From: an uncultured Blautia sp.
Lineage (GTDB): Bacteria > Bacillota > Clostridia > Lachnospirales > Lachnospiraceae
Direction: 5' to 3'
Length of the DNA stretch: 64,000 nt
NCBI GenBank assembly: GCA_934394545.1
Contig: CAKRRG010000007.1
Location: 13,755 to 77,754 of the forward strand
The translations under genes and the position numbers were made by a program. Under the pieces are notes generated by a model that was given only the letters and a program-made list of their open reading frames with translations, made no database searches and was not told the DNA's origin. This document shows positions 18,063 to 26,458 of this stretch, piece by piece (position 1 is the stretch's first letter; each line of letters starts with the position of its first letter).

Positions 18063-18326
18063 TTACTCACCTAATCCATTATTAATAACAGTTACCAAAT
18101 TTGCTAGTGCTTCGTTCTCATCATCACCTTCACAAAAAATCGTGATCTCATCGCCACACTTCACACACGCTCCAAGAACGCTGAGAACACTTTTGGCATT
18201 CGCACTTCCCTGTCCATACTGAAATGTTACGAGCGATTTGTATTTCAACGCCTCCTTACAGAGAATTCCTGCCGGTCGTAAATGAAGACCAGAAGGATTA
18301 TTTACCCTTACTTTCTCACTTACCAT
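18063..18326 (-). CDS. ptsH: HPr family phosphocarrier protein
   Basis: Carries phosphate between PTS enzyme I and the sugar-specific enzyme IIs. In 87 residues both regulatory sites sit at canonical numbers: His15 in SGLHLRPA (enzyme I phosphorylation) and Ser46 in ANAKSVLSVL (HPr kinase site). With both present it can serve sugar uptake and CcpA-type catabolite control; Crh, which lacks His15, is excluded. GGGAG precedes the ATG. It sits 12 bases downstream of cdaR, apart from any ptsI in this window, so it may be an accessory paralogue. Association with c-di-AMP genes is notable but functionally unproven. Confidence 0.88.
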   Translation of the reverse strand: MVSEKVRVNNPSGLHLRPAGILCKEALKYKSLVTFQYGQGSANAKSVLSVLGACVKCGDEITIFCEGDDENEALANLVTVINNGLGE

Positions 18327-18338
18327 AATGCCACTCCC

Positions 18339-19634
18339 TTACCCATTATTTGAATCTAAATTGGAAACCTCCGATATTGTCACGTCTGCAACTACATCAT
18401 CCAGAAGTTCAAAGCCACTTGGGAGCTTCACCTTCACAGGAATCTGATAGCTTCCGACTTTCATATCAGCCAGATCAACCGAAGCCTTTACCTCATCAAG
18501 ATCAAAGTCATCAAGATTTCCATCTTCAGCTTTCACACGAATCTCTATCTTATCTGTTCCAAATGTCACTAACAAGTTACTATCAAGGTTATTTACCGTA
18601 ATCTGGTTAGCAGGCAGCCCATATGAATGACTTCCGATTGGAAGAATGCTCACCTTCACCCATACATCCTCACTGGTTCCGCTAGTCAGCTTCACATCCT
18701 CCGGAAGCACATCCTTAAGGCTTACCTTCTTCTCAATATCCGTAGTTTCTCCTGAAATATCAATATCTGTTCCACCGATCCAAATCGTATTGTCATTCTG
18801 CTTCAGCGTATCCAAAGCTTCATCTGTTCCTGCAATACTTACAGTATCCGGCACTGTAGTTACACTTTCCACCTGATATCCCTCTGCGGGTACACCTACA
18901 TAATTAGCACCGATATTAACACCTGTACGGATCTTCCAGAACTTAGTAGTAACAATAACCTTCGTATTGTCAATGGTAAGATAAGCCATTCTGCCGGCCA
19001 GGCTGTCCTGATTCTTATCGATAATATTCAGATCAGCTTCCTCAGAGAAATCCCTCGTCTTGCCATCAACATCAACCGTTGCATTAACTTTGTCAATTTT
19101 ATTTACAAGAGACTTCGGTCCTGTAATTTTAACCTTCTCCGGGCTCGCAGTCTGGGAACCCACCTCATAGCCCTTACCTGGCTGGCTGGAGCCATAATTT
19201 ACATTAACCAGAAATTCCTGGGTTACCTTTTCTTCCAGTCTTACACTCAGATACTGTGGAGTTACTTTAATATTATCTGCACTGATTCCCGGGCAGGATG
19301 CCGTGATGGGAACCATAACCGGATTGGTATCCAGGCTTCCGGCCTGCTGCAGATCTGCTGACAATGTGATGCTAGCCTGTGTGATCTTACCGAGCAGTCT
19401 TCTCTCACCGGTAACCGTAACCCTGATCGGATCCGGATCATCGTCTTGCAGACACATCATATTGGCACTGTCCACATAGGCAGTGTTCAGCAATTCCACT
19501 TTATCCCCCGGTATGGTAATACTTTTACTGGAGACCGGATTATCTACATTTACAACAATAAACCAAATCAGAAAACCGATGAAAACAGACATGATTTTCA
19601 AGGTAAAATTCCTAGTCAGCTTTGTCTTCTTCAT
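18339..19634 (-). CDS. cdaR: CdaA regulator with YbbR domains
   Basis: Membrane-anchored extracellular regulator of the diadenylate cyclase. One N-terminal helix (LKIMSVFIGFLIWFIVVNV, about 12-30) is followed by three to four YbbR repeats, seen as recurring blocks such as VTVTGERRLLGKI, VKITGPKSLVNKI and VSIAGTDEALDTL. Length (431 aa) is within the usual range. GGGAG eight bases before the ATG lies inside the end of cdaA, and the two genes overlap by 23 bases, indicating coupled translation. In Firmicutes cdaR is normally the direct neighbour of cdaA, as here; glmM, the usual third partner, is not in the window. Confidence 0.93.
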   Translation of the reverse strand: MKKTKLTRNFTLKIMSVFIGFLIWFIVVNVDNPVSSKSITIPGDKVELLNTAYVDSANMMCLQDDDPDPIRVTVTGERRLLGKITQASITLSADLQQAGSLDTNPVMVPITASCPGISADNIKVTPQYLSVRLEEKVTQEFLVNVNYGSSQPGKGYEVGSQTASPEKVKITGPKSLVNKIDKVNATVDVDGKTRDFSEEADLNIIDKNQDSLAGRMAYLTIDNTKVIVTTKFWKIRTGVNIGANYVGVPAEGYQVESVTTVPDTVSIAGTDEALDTLKQNDNTIWIGGTDIDISGETTDIEKKVSLKDVLPEDVKLTSGTSEDVWVKVSILPIGSHSYGLPANQITVNNLDSNLLVTFGTDKIEIRVKAEDGNLDDFDLDEVKASVDLADMKVGSYQIPVKVKLPSGFELLDDVVADVTISEVSNLDSNNG

Positions 19635-20499
19635 GTTTCGTTCTCCCTTTCAACAGATGACGAAGTTTACTGTTATTAACAACTTTCTTATTCTGTGCCT
19701 TAACCAGAGCAGTTCTCAGTTCAGCACTGGTAAGTCCTCTGCTAAGCTTTCCATCCTGAGCCACCGACACCTGCCCGGTCTCTTCTGAAACAATAATTGT
19801 CAGGGAATCACTTACCTCGCTAATTCCTACGCCAGCCCTGTGACGGGTTCCAAGCTGCTTGCTCAGTTCCATGTTATCAGAAAGAGGAAGATAGCAGGTA
19901 GCGGCAACGATCCGGTTACCTCTCACAAGGACAGCGCCATCATGAAGAGGGGTATTATGCTCAAAAATATTGATCAGAAGCTGGCTTGTAAGAACAGCAT
20001 CCACATTGATTCCGGTACGTTCATATTCGTTTAAACGGATATTCTGTTCAATTACGATCAGCGCTCCTGTTTTCACTTCTCCCATATCAAAACAAGCCTT
20101 TACAAGCTCATTGATCGTCTTATCCGTAAATCTCTCCTGTACCTCCTTGCCGGAATCCAATGGAAAAATAGAAGCTACAATCTTTTTCTGTCCCAACTGC
20201 TCCAGCATCTTCCTCAACTCCGGTTGGAAGATAACAACCACACTGGTAAGAAGAATGGTAGAAAGATTTTTAATGATCCAGAGAATGGTATTCATCTTCA
20301 GGATATAGGCAAACAAGATAAAAAGAAGTACTATCAGGATTCCCTTCAACAGTGTATACGCGCGGGTAAATTTAATCCACACCATAAACTGATAAATAAA
20401 AAAAGAAATCAGGGCAATCTCCAGTATGTCTGTAACTCCCAGGCTGGGCAGGGAAAGCTTGGACAAATATCCTGATAATCTGACTGCCATATCCTGCAT
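19612..20499 (-). CDS. cdaA: Diadenylate cyclase (c-di-AMP synthase)
   Basis: Condenses two ATP into c-di-AMP, a messenger for potassium, osmotic and wall homeostasis. Three N-terminal helices (about 25-95) precede the DAC domain. Its active-site signatures are intact: DGAVLVRGNRI and GTRHRAGVG (RHR motif), followed by SDSLTIIVSEETG. I choose the ATG at 20499 (MQDMAVRL), with AAAGGAG six bases upstream, over an in-frame ATG at 20526. This gives 295 residues, close to the B. subtilis protein. Upstream are two uncharacterised membrane proteins on the same strand; a hairpin lies in the 102-base gap before it. Confidence 0.95.
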   Translation of the reverse strand: MQDMAVRLSGYLSKLSLPSLGVTDILEIALISFFIYQFMVWIKFTRAYTLLKGILIVLLFILFAYILKMNTILWIIKNLSTILLTSVVVIFQPELRKMLEQLGQKKIVASIFPLDSGKEVQERFTDKTINELVKACFDMGEVKTGALIVIEQNIRLNEYERTGINVDAVLTSQLLINIFEHNTPLHDGAVLVRGNRIVAATCYLPLSDNMELSKQLGTRHRAGVGISEVSDSLTIIVSEETGQVSVAQDGKLSRGLTSAELRTALVKAQNKKVVNNSKLRHLLKGRTKHEEDKAD

Positions 20500-20531
20500 A
20501 GTATACTCCTTTCCGGCTGAAATCATACAGC

Positions 20532-20562
20532 AAAACGGCTACCGGTGACTTTTCCGGTAACC
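20532..20562 (-). other. Hairpin between the 372-aa membrane protein gene and cdaA
   Basis: TACCGG (20540-20545) pairs with CCGGTA (20554-20559), extended by GG/CC after one mismatch. On the minus strand GTTTTGC follows, a short T tract, so it could be a weak terminator or processing site that lowers cdaA expression relative to the upstream genes. Confidence 0.4.
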
Positions 20563-20601
20563 TTTCTTTTATTAGTTACTGTCAGGACGCTTACAGCAAC
20601 A

Positions 20602-21720
20602 TTAAAGATCTTTAAGGGATTCTTCAAGCTTTTTCTCGAAATCAATATCCTTGGCAGCCGGCTTCTCAGCCTGTCTTGGCTTTCGGTACGTAGTCGGAAC
20701 AGATTTCTTTCTCTTCGGTTTCTCATCCTGACGGAAAATAGGATTTGCATAGGTGCCTGCATTATCCTCAGTCTTATGTTCCTCGCGTACAGGCTCTGCG
20801 TTTATCCTCTTAATGCTTCGCTCGGAAGTTGCCACAGAAGCCTTAGGAACAGCTTTCACATAGTAAAAATATTCATCATCTTCATATTCCAGACGCTCAG
20901 CACGACTATAATCTCCACCAAACGCAAAAAACTCAAGAATCAATGCCAGCAGTACTGCTGCGATCGTGCAGATAAGAAGAGGAACCATTGCAACAGTTGC
21001 GTTCAGGCTCATGCCAAAGCTTCCAACGAGCATTATAAACACATAAGCTACACCACCTGTAATAATGGATATTCTCCATGCATGATCAAAGGAACGGGTA
21101 CGAATCAGATGAACCAACATTGTTACTGCCACAAAAGCAACAACTGCGATCCACATTCCCCAGTTCTGAACCAGTCCGTCTGCCATAATCTGCAGTTTAT
21201 CTGTCATTTCCAATTCCGGATTCACCAGAATCGTAGACTGGGCTCTTATAAATCGGATAAAATAATACATAACCACACCACAGCCAGCCGGAATAGCAGA
21301 TAAGCTGCTCTCCATCAATCCGCTTCCGATAGGAAGCAGAGCCGGAAGGCTGAATGCAAAGGAAAGTGGTGTAAATACAAAGGTTATATTCTGCTCAGCA
21401 CTGAATCTCAAGAAAAAGATCAACATGAGAAGAATCAAAACCAGCATAAATGCTGCAACTTCAATCCCGAGTGCATAGCTGTGGATCAGAATCATAACAA
21501 ATCCAATGTACATCATAGCTGAAGATGGCAATATAGAACAGATCAATGCCAGGATCAGTACTAGAAATACATTATTCAGTCGCGGCATGTATCCCATGTT
21601 TGCATTGATCCACAGGAAGTAAACCAGTGCAAGAACAAATTTCATTACAGGCTGAATATACATTTCATACTGTCCGTATATTCCTTTTATTTTCTGCTTC
21701 AACTCAAGTAATGCTGTCAT
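20602..21720 (-). CDS. Uncharacterised polytopic membrane protein upstream of cdaA
   Basis: I do not recognise a family. Residues 1-260 hold about eight hydrophobic helices with short loops. The remaining ~110 residues are cytoplasmic-looking and charged: an acidic tyrosine-rich block (LEYEDDEYFYYVKAVPK) leads into a Lys/Arg/Pro-rich linker and ends EKKLEESLKDL. The acidic aromatic block looks like a conserved binding motif. The ATG overlaps the upstream stop as ATGA, so it is coupled to the 144-residue membrane protein. Synteny with cdaA-cdaR suggests a partner in c-di-AMP or cell-envelope control, but no biochemical function can be assigned. Confidence 0.8.
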   Translation of the reverse strand: MTALLELKQKIKGIYGQYEMYIQPVMKFVLALVYFLWINANMGYMPRLNNVFLVLILALICSILPSSAMMYIGFVMILIHSYALGIEVAAFMLVLILLMLIFFLRFSAEQNITFVFTPLSFAFSLPALLPIGSGLMESSLSAIPAGCGVVMYYFIRFIRAQSTILVNPELEMTDKLQIMADGLVQNWGMWIAVVAFVAVTMLVHLIRTRSFDHAWRISIITGGVAYVFIMLVGSFGMSLNATVAMVPLLICTIAAVLLALILEFFAFGGDYSRAERLEYEDDEYFYYVKAVPKASVATSERSIKRINAEPVREEHKTEDNAGTYANPIFRQDEKPKRKKSVPTTYRKPRQAEKPAAKDIDFEKKLEESLKDL

Positions 21721-22151
21721 TTTCTATATCCTCCTGACATTTCACGCCCTGCGAATTTCTTTTCTTCACGAGTATAAATCTTCTCCAGCTTAGTCAACTG
21801 GGCATAATACTGCTTCACACTCTTCTTAGCTCTGTAATACTTCACTGTGTACTGGATATAAGTCAGCACAGAATACAGAACCAGTATTCCGATATATCCT
21901 GCCAGGGCCACAATCCCAAGAGAAACCAGATTCATCTTATGCACATTATCCAGTAGATATTCCAGATTATATGCTGAAATCACAGCCAGTATTAATCCAT
22001 ATCCAATTGTTACAAGAAAGAAATTCTTGATCAGCGCCAGACCGATGTAATCACTCCTGTAATACTTGCTTATCGGAAGATATTTCCTGCCTTCCTGCTT
22101 CTCATACAGAGCAAGCCCGTCCATTATTTTAATTTTTTCTTCGTTTATCAT
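21717..22151 (-). CDS. Small two-helix membrane protein of the cda region
   Basis: 144 residues, family unknown. A soluble start (MINEEKIKIMDGLALYEKQE) precedes two long hydrophobic helices (about 43-66 and 77-103), and a charged helical tail (TKLEKIYTREEKKF) closes it. Start at 22151 chosen because AAGGAG lies six bases before; an in-frame ATG at 22169 has none. Its stop overlaps the next gene as ATGA, so the two membrane proteins are probably made in fixed ratio and may form a complex. A promoter at 22207-22235 makes it the first gene of the likely cda transcript. Confidence 0.75.
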   Translation of the reverse strand: MINEEKIKIMDGLALYEKQEGRKYLPISKYYRSDYIGLALIKNFFLVTIGYGLILAVISAYNLEYLLDNVHKMNLVSLGIVALAGYIGILVLYSVLTYIQYTVKYYRAKKSVKQYYAQLTKLEKIYTREEKKFAGREMSGGYRK

Positions 22152-22206
22152 AAATGGCTCCTTATGCATTTCTTATAAAGCTAAAAAGCTATACTCATAC
22201 AGGATG

Positions 22207-22235
22207 ATTGTATCATATATCCCATGCCATGAAAA
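22207..22235 (-). promoter_or_regulatory. Candidate promoter of the cda region transcript
   Basis: Minus strand: -35 TTTTCA (22230-22235), 17-base spacer, extended -10 TGA-TACAAT (22207-22212). The -35 is a weak match. Confidence 0.5.
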
Positions 22236-22243
22236 GTATTTTT

Positions 22244-22984
22244 TTACCTGTTACTTCCAATACATAATGTCAAAAAAAACACATGGGATGCTCCTTTTTC
22301 CAGGAGCGCCCGCGACAGCACATCCATAGTACTTCCAGTAGTATATACATCATCAATAAGCAAAATACGCTTCCCGGAAGGATTTCCCACTACCCGGAAA
22401 GCTTCTCTAAGATTCTTCTTTCTTCCTGCTGCATCCAGCTTCTTCTGGGATCTGGTAGCCTTCCCTTTCTCAAGAAGCTTGGAATCTACAGGAATCCCTG
22501 TATATCCCGATAATTCCTCTGCCAAAAGCTCCGCTTGATTAAAGCCTCTCATTCTTTGCTTCCGCCAGTGAAGAGGAACCGGAACGATTACCTGTGGCTT
22601 CCATAAAGCCAGCATATCCCGGCCATACAAATACATTGCCTTCCCATAAAAACGGCTATATTCCCTGCAGCCAAAATATTTATATTTCATTATAGAGTAT
22701 TTCATCCGGTCATCGTAATGAAAGATTCCTCGTCCCTGGTCAAAAGCCCCCGGATGGTGGCTGCAGTCTCTGCAATACTCTTCTTCGGTCTTTACCGGCT
22801 TTCCGCATTTATAACAGCGTGCCCCTGATATAGGCTTTATTTCTCTGGCACAATCCGGGCAGAGCAGCTCATGACTGCTTCTGAGAATCCTGTGACACAA
22901 AGGACACCGTCTTGGATACAACAGATTCAGAAAGTTCTTGTATCCTTGTTCCAAGAGAGCTGTAACGTTTCTGCTGCTTTTCAT
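22244..22984 (-). CDS. comFC: ComF family protein (phosphoribosyltransferase-like)
   Basis: Needed for internalising or handling incoming DNA in competent Bacillota. The N-terminus has zinc-ribbon cysteines (CPLC, CPDC, CYKCGK, CRDC). The C-terminal half is a type I PRTase fold with the PRPP loop ILLIDDVYTTGST and the basic segment RMRGFNQAELLA. At 246 residues it is full length. The ATG at 22984 lies 116 bases inside recD2; the cysteines at residues 27 and 30 leave little room for a later start, so the overlap is real. GGAG is about 9 bases upstream. comFA is not adjacent. Confidence 0.9.
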   Translation of the reverse strand: MKSSRNVTALLEQGYKNFLNLLYPRRCPLCHRILRSSHELLCPDCAREIKPISGARCYKCGKPVKTEEEYCRDCSHHPGAFDQGRGIFHYDDRMKYSIMKYKYFGCREYSRFYGKAMYLYGRDMLALWKPQVIVPVPLHWRKQRMRGFNQAELLAEELSGYTGIPVDSKLLEKGKATRSQKKLDAAGRKKNLREAFRVVGNPSGKRILLIDDVYTTGSTMDVLSRALLEKGASHVFFLTLCIGSNR

Positions 22985-25157
22985 TGCGAATCATCTCCCC
23001 AAAGGTCTCCTCACTTCCCACTACAGTAACGCACTTTCGCGCTCTCGTAACTCCTGTATACAGAAGATTACGGTTCATCAGCATCTTCGGACCGGAAAGA
23101 AGCGGCAGAATTACTGCCGGATATTCTGAGCCCTGGGATTTATGTATGGTTATCGCATAGGCAAGTTCCAGTTCCTCCAGCTGTTTAAAGGAATAATCTG
23201 CAAAACGGCCGTCTTCAAACTCTACAGTTGCAGTCTCTGCAAATTCATTGATTTCCTTCAGAATCCCCGTATCTCCATTAAATACACCTACGCCTTCCTC
23301 TACAGGAATTCCGTATTTTCCACGGACCTCCCATTCCATCTGATAATTATTCCTGATCTGCATAACCTTATCTCCAACACGGAAAAGACGGTCACCGATT
23401 TCTTTCTCTTTTTTACCGGTTTCCGGTGGATTCAAATATCTCTGCAAGATCTGGTTCATCCGTTCCACACCAAGAAGCCCCTTTCTCATTGGTGTCAGAA
23501 CCTGTATCTCAAAAGGTTTTGCATCTACATATTTCGGCAATTTTTCCTGAATAAGAGCTATCACTACCCGGATGATAATATCTGCATCATACCTTTTCAG
23601 AAAAAAGAAATCACGACTCTTATTATCCAGCGAAATCTGCTCTCCATTATGAATTTTATGCGCATTTACCACAATATCACTGTGAGAGGCCTGGCGGAAA
23701 ATCTTCTTCAATTCTACAACCGGAAAAGCCTGACTGCGGATAATATCCCGCAAAACATTTCCAGGACCCACACTGGGAAGCTGGTTCTCATCCCCCACCA
23801 GAATAATCCTGGTTCCGGCTGTCACTGCAAGAAGCAGGGAATGCATGAGAAAAATATCCACCATGGACATCTCATCAATAATGATTACATCTGTTTCCAG
23901 TGGATTCTCTGCATTCCGCTCAAAATGAACACCTTGAGTCTCTCTGCTGTCATCATCCGGCACTCCGTTCAGTTCCAGAAGCCGGTGAATGGTCTGCGCT
24001 TCATAACCGGTGGCTTCTGTCATTCGCTTCGCAGCGCGTCCGGTAGGAGCAGCAAGTCTGAGCGTAGCACCTTCTCCCTCAAAAAATCGGATAATCGCAT
24101 TGATCGTAGTTGTTTTCCCTGTGCCCGGACCTCCTGTAAGAATAAAAAGGCCATTTCCGGCAGCCTCTACCACTGCCTGCTTCTGCATCTCCTCAAGTAC
24201 AGTACCTGTCTCTTTCTCAATCTGTGCAATTCTTCGTTCCATCAGACGCTCATCCTGAGGATAATGAATATTCAGTTCTGTAAGCATTCTGGCTGTATTC
24301 AACTCAAGACGGTAATACTGACTTGGGTAAACCAGTACGGCACCATTCATTTCCTTCAGGACCAGCTTCCTGTCAATCGCCATATCCATCAGATGCTTCT
24401 CCATATAAGAAACATCTACATGAAGCAGCTGGGAAGCTCTGTCAAAAAGTTCTTCCTTAGGAAGGTAAATATGCCCTTCCCCTGAAGCCTGGAAAAGAGT
24501 ATACATCATGCCACTGCGGATTCTGTAATCTGAATCTGCATGGATTCCAATACGTGATGCAATAGCATCTGCAATTTTAAAGCCCACACCTGAAATATCA
24601 TCTGCCAGACGATACGGATTCTCTTGGAGTACACTATATACAGACTGTCCGTATTTCTGATATATTTTTGCGCCAAGATTCAGGGAAATCCCATATTTCT
24701 GAAGGAACATCATTGCCTTACGCATATCAGCTTTTTCGATCACCTGTGAAGCGATCTCCCTTGCTTTTTTTTCACTGATTCCTTTCACTTCAGCCAGCCG
24801 CTCCGGTTCCTCTTCCACGATTCTCAGCGTATCTTCGCCAAAATACCGCACAATCCTGGCAGCAAGTGCAACGCCAACTCCCTTAATCGCCCCGGATCCA
24901 AGATAACGTTCCATTGCCTGAGTATCTTCCGGTGCTTTCTCTACATAAGACTGTATATTAAACTGTCTTCCATACACATGGTGCTGTGAAAATTGTCCTT
25001 CAGCCTCAATCGTCACTCCCTGGGTAATGTCAGGAAATGTACCTACACAGGTTATCTCTTCCTCTGAATCTGAAGTCTTGACCACCATAACTGTATAACC
25101 ATTTTCATCGTTGCGGAATATGACATGATCTATATATCCGGTTACTTTCTCGCTCAT
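22869..25157 (-). CDS. recD2: RecD2-type ATP-dependent DNA helicase
   Basis: SF1B 5'-3' helicase acting in DNA repair and replication restart without RecBC. The N-terminal OB-like part (VTGYIDHVIFRNDENGYTV) and helix-hairpin-helix regions (GSGAIKGVGVALAARI, ISEKKAREIA) are followed by the motor: Walker A GGPGTGKTTT (about 342), AAPTGRAAKRM, DEMSMVD (Walker B), GDENQLPSVGPG, and AYAITIHKSQGSEYP near the C-terminus. Length 762 is normal. Its 3' end overlaps comF by 116 bases, an unusually long same-strand overlap. No strong promoter was seen in the 140 bases upstream. Confidence 0.95.
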   Translation of the reverse strand: MSEKVTGYIDHVIFRNDENGYTVMVVKTSDSEEEITCVGTFPDITQGVTIEAEGQFSQHHVYGRQFNIQSYVEKAPEDTQAMERYLGSGAIKGVGVALAARIVRYFGEDTLRIVEEEPERLAEVKGISEKKAREIASQVIEKADMRKAMMFLQKYGISLNLGAKIYQKYGQSVYSVLQENPYRLADDISGVGFKIADAIASRIGIHADSDYRIRSGMMYTLFQASGEGHIYLPKEELFDRASQLLHVDVSYMEKHLMDMAIDRKLVLKEMNGAVLVYPSQYYRLELNTARMLTELNIHYPQDERLMERRIAQIEKETGTVLEEMQKQAVVEAAGNGLFILTGGPGTGKTTTINAIIRFFEGEGATLRLAAPTGRAAKRMTEATGYEAQTIHRLLELNGVPDDDSRETQGVHFERNAENPLETDVIIIDEMSMVDIFLMHSLLLAVTAGTRIILVGDENQLPSVGPGNVLRDIIRSQAFPVVELKKIFRQASHSDIVVNAHKIHNGEQISLDNKSRDFFFLKRYDADIIIRVVIALIQEKLPKYVDAKPFEIQVLTPMRKGLLGVERMNQILQRYLNPPETGKKEKEIGDRLFRVGDKVMQIRNNYQMEWEVRGKYGIPVEEGVGVFNGDTGILKEINEFAETATVEFEDGRFADYSFKQLEELELAYAITIHKSQGSEYPAVILPLLSGPKMLMNRNLLYTGVTRARKCVTVVGSEETFGEMIRNEKQQKRYSSLGTRIQELSESVVSKTVSFVSQDSQKQS

Positions 25158-25244
25158 TCGCTTCTCCCCTGCTGCCAGTCCCCTTCTGTTCTCACTACTC
25201 CCACTGACACCGTAAATATAAATTTTTAGTGTGCTTGTAGTTCA

Positions 25245-25276
25245 TAAAGGGCACTGCATATGCAGTACCCTTTTTA
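25245..25276. terminator. Intrinsic terminator after mreB
   Basis: AAAGGG(c)ACTGCAT pairs with ATGCAGT(a)CCCTTT: 13 bp with one internal mismatch, containing a perfect 14-base palindrome. Flanking runs are A3 on one side and T5 on the other. It follows the minus-strand mreB gene, though the longer T run is on the plus strand. Confidence 0.6.
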
Positions 25277-25296
25277 TATATAATTTACATCGTATT

Positions 25297-26289
25297 TTAT
25301 AGTTCTTCCATTCTTGTGATCACTTCGGCATATTTACCGGTTCCAATCACAACTGCCGACATGGCATCCTGTACGGTCAACGTACTAACCCCTGTCTTCT
25401 GCTCAATAAGAGTATCCATTCCGTGAAGCAGTGCACCGCCTCCGGTAAGAACGATTCCTCTGTCCACAATATCCGCAGCCAGTTCCGGCGGTGTCTTCTC
25501 TAATACACCATGCACAGTCTCCACAATCTGATTGGTAGCATCCTTCAATGCAATTCTGACTTCTTCTGAGGTAAGTGTTACCACCTTGGGAAGTCCGGTA
25601 ATCACATTGCGTCCCTTCACCTCAAGAGTTCTGGGGGACGCCTCCTGACAGGCAGTTCCGATTTTTATTTTAATATTCTCAGCAGCTTCTTCTCCAATAA
25701 AAAGACTGTGATTTCTTCTCACATAACTCATGATTGCCTGGTCGAAATTATCTCCCCCAACCTTTACAGAAGCAGATACGACGGATCCTGCCATAGAGAT
25801 TACGGCAACATCCGTTGTTCCACCTCCAATATCAACGATCAGATTTCCGAAGGGCTTAGTTACATCCACACCGGCACCTATAGCCGCTGCAATTGGCTCC
25901 TCAACAAGAAATACGGCTCTTGCCCCGGCCTGATAAGTAGCCTCCTCTACAGCCTTTCTCTCAATCTCTGTGGTTCCACTTGGAATACAAATACTGATTC
26001 TTGGTTTCCGAAAAGCATGACGTCCCATTGCCTTGGAAATAAAATATTTCAGCATCTTCTCCATAACTGTATAATCTACGATCACACCCTGACGGATAGG
26101 ACGGATAACTTCCATATTGGAAGATACATGTCCAGTCATCTGCCGGGCTTCCTCACCGATTGCTTTAATTTTCTCTGAATTTTTATCATAAACCACTACA
26201 GACGGCTCACTAAGCACAAGTCCCCGTCCAGTGGAATATACCTGACTATTCCTGGTTCCCAGGTCAATTCCAATATCACTGGCAGGCAT
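25297..26289 (-). CDS. mreB: MreB/Mbl-type bacterial actin
   Basis: Forms membrane-associated filaments guiding lateral wall synthesis. All actin-fold phosphate loops are seen: IGIDLGTRNSQVYS (phosphate 1), LIVDIGGGTTDVAVIS (phosphate 2) and IVLTGGGALLHGMD (adenosine loop), plus FLVEEPIAAAIGAG. Length 330 is normal. The N-terminal loop reads GTRNSQVYSTGRG rather than the more common GTANTLVYxKGxG, suggesting an Mbl/MreBH-like paralogue; mreC and mreD do not follow. AAAGGGGA precedes the ATG. It has its own promoter and terminator, so it is monocistronic. Confidence 0.9.
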   Translation of the reverse strand: MPASDIGIDLGTRNSQVYSTGRGLVLSEPSVVVYDKNSEKIKAIGEEARQMTGHVSSNMEVIRPIRQGVIVDYTVMEKMLKYFISKAMGRHAFRKPRISICIPSGTTEIERKAVEEATYQAGARAVFLVEEPIAAAIGAGVDVTKPFGNLIVDIGGGTTDVAVISMAGSVVSASVKVGGDNFDQAIMSYVRRNHSLFIGEEAAENIKIKIGTACQEASPRTLEVKGRNVITGLPKVVTLTSEEVRIALKDATNQIVETVHGVLEKTPPELAADIVDRGIVLTGGGALLHGMDTLIEQKTGVSTLTVQDAMSAVVIGTGKYAEVITRMEEL

Positions 26290-26388
26290 TGAATTCCCCT
26301 TTCTAAACGATCCGTATCGAAAAGCCCCTCACTCCATATACATACAGGGCATCATCCGGAATTTGATAGTAACTGCATTCTTCTCACC

Positions 26389-26417
26389 ATTATAAACAAA
26401 AACGCCTTACTTGGAAA
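26389..26417 (-). promoter_or_regulatory. Promoter for mreB
   Basis: Minus strand: -35 TTTCCA (26412-26417), 17-base spacer, -10 TATAAT (26389-26394). The leader is about 95 bases; nothing else is evident in it. Confidence 0.65.
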
Positions 26418-26458
26418 GAGGTTTCTTATTTTTGCAGAAATCAACCCGGACAGCTTTG

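Noticed and set aside
23142..24485. 447-codon plus-strand open frame opposite recD2
   Set aside because: The minus strand encodes a complete RecD2 with all helicase motifs. The plus-strand product is Ile/His/Cys/Ser-rich with no motif, as expected from an antisense frame.
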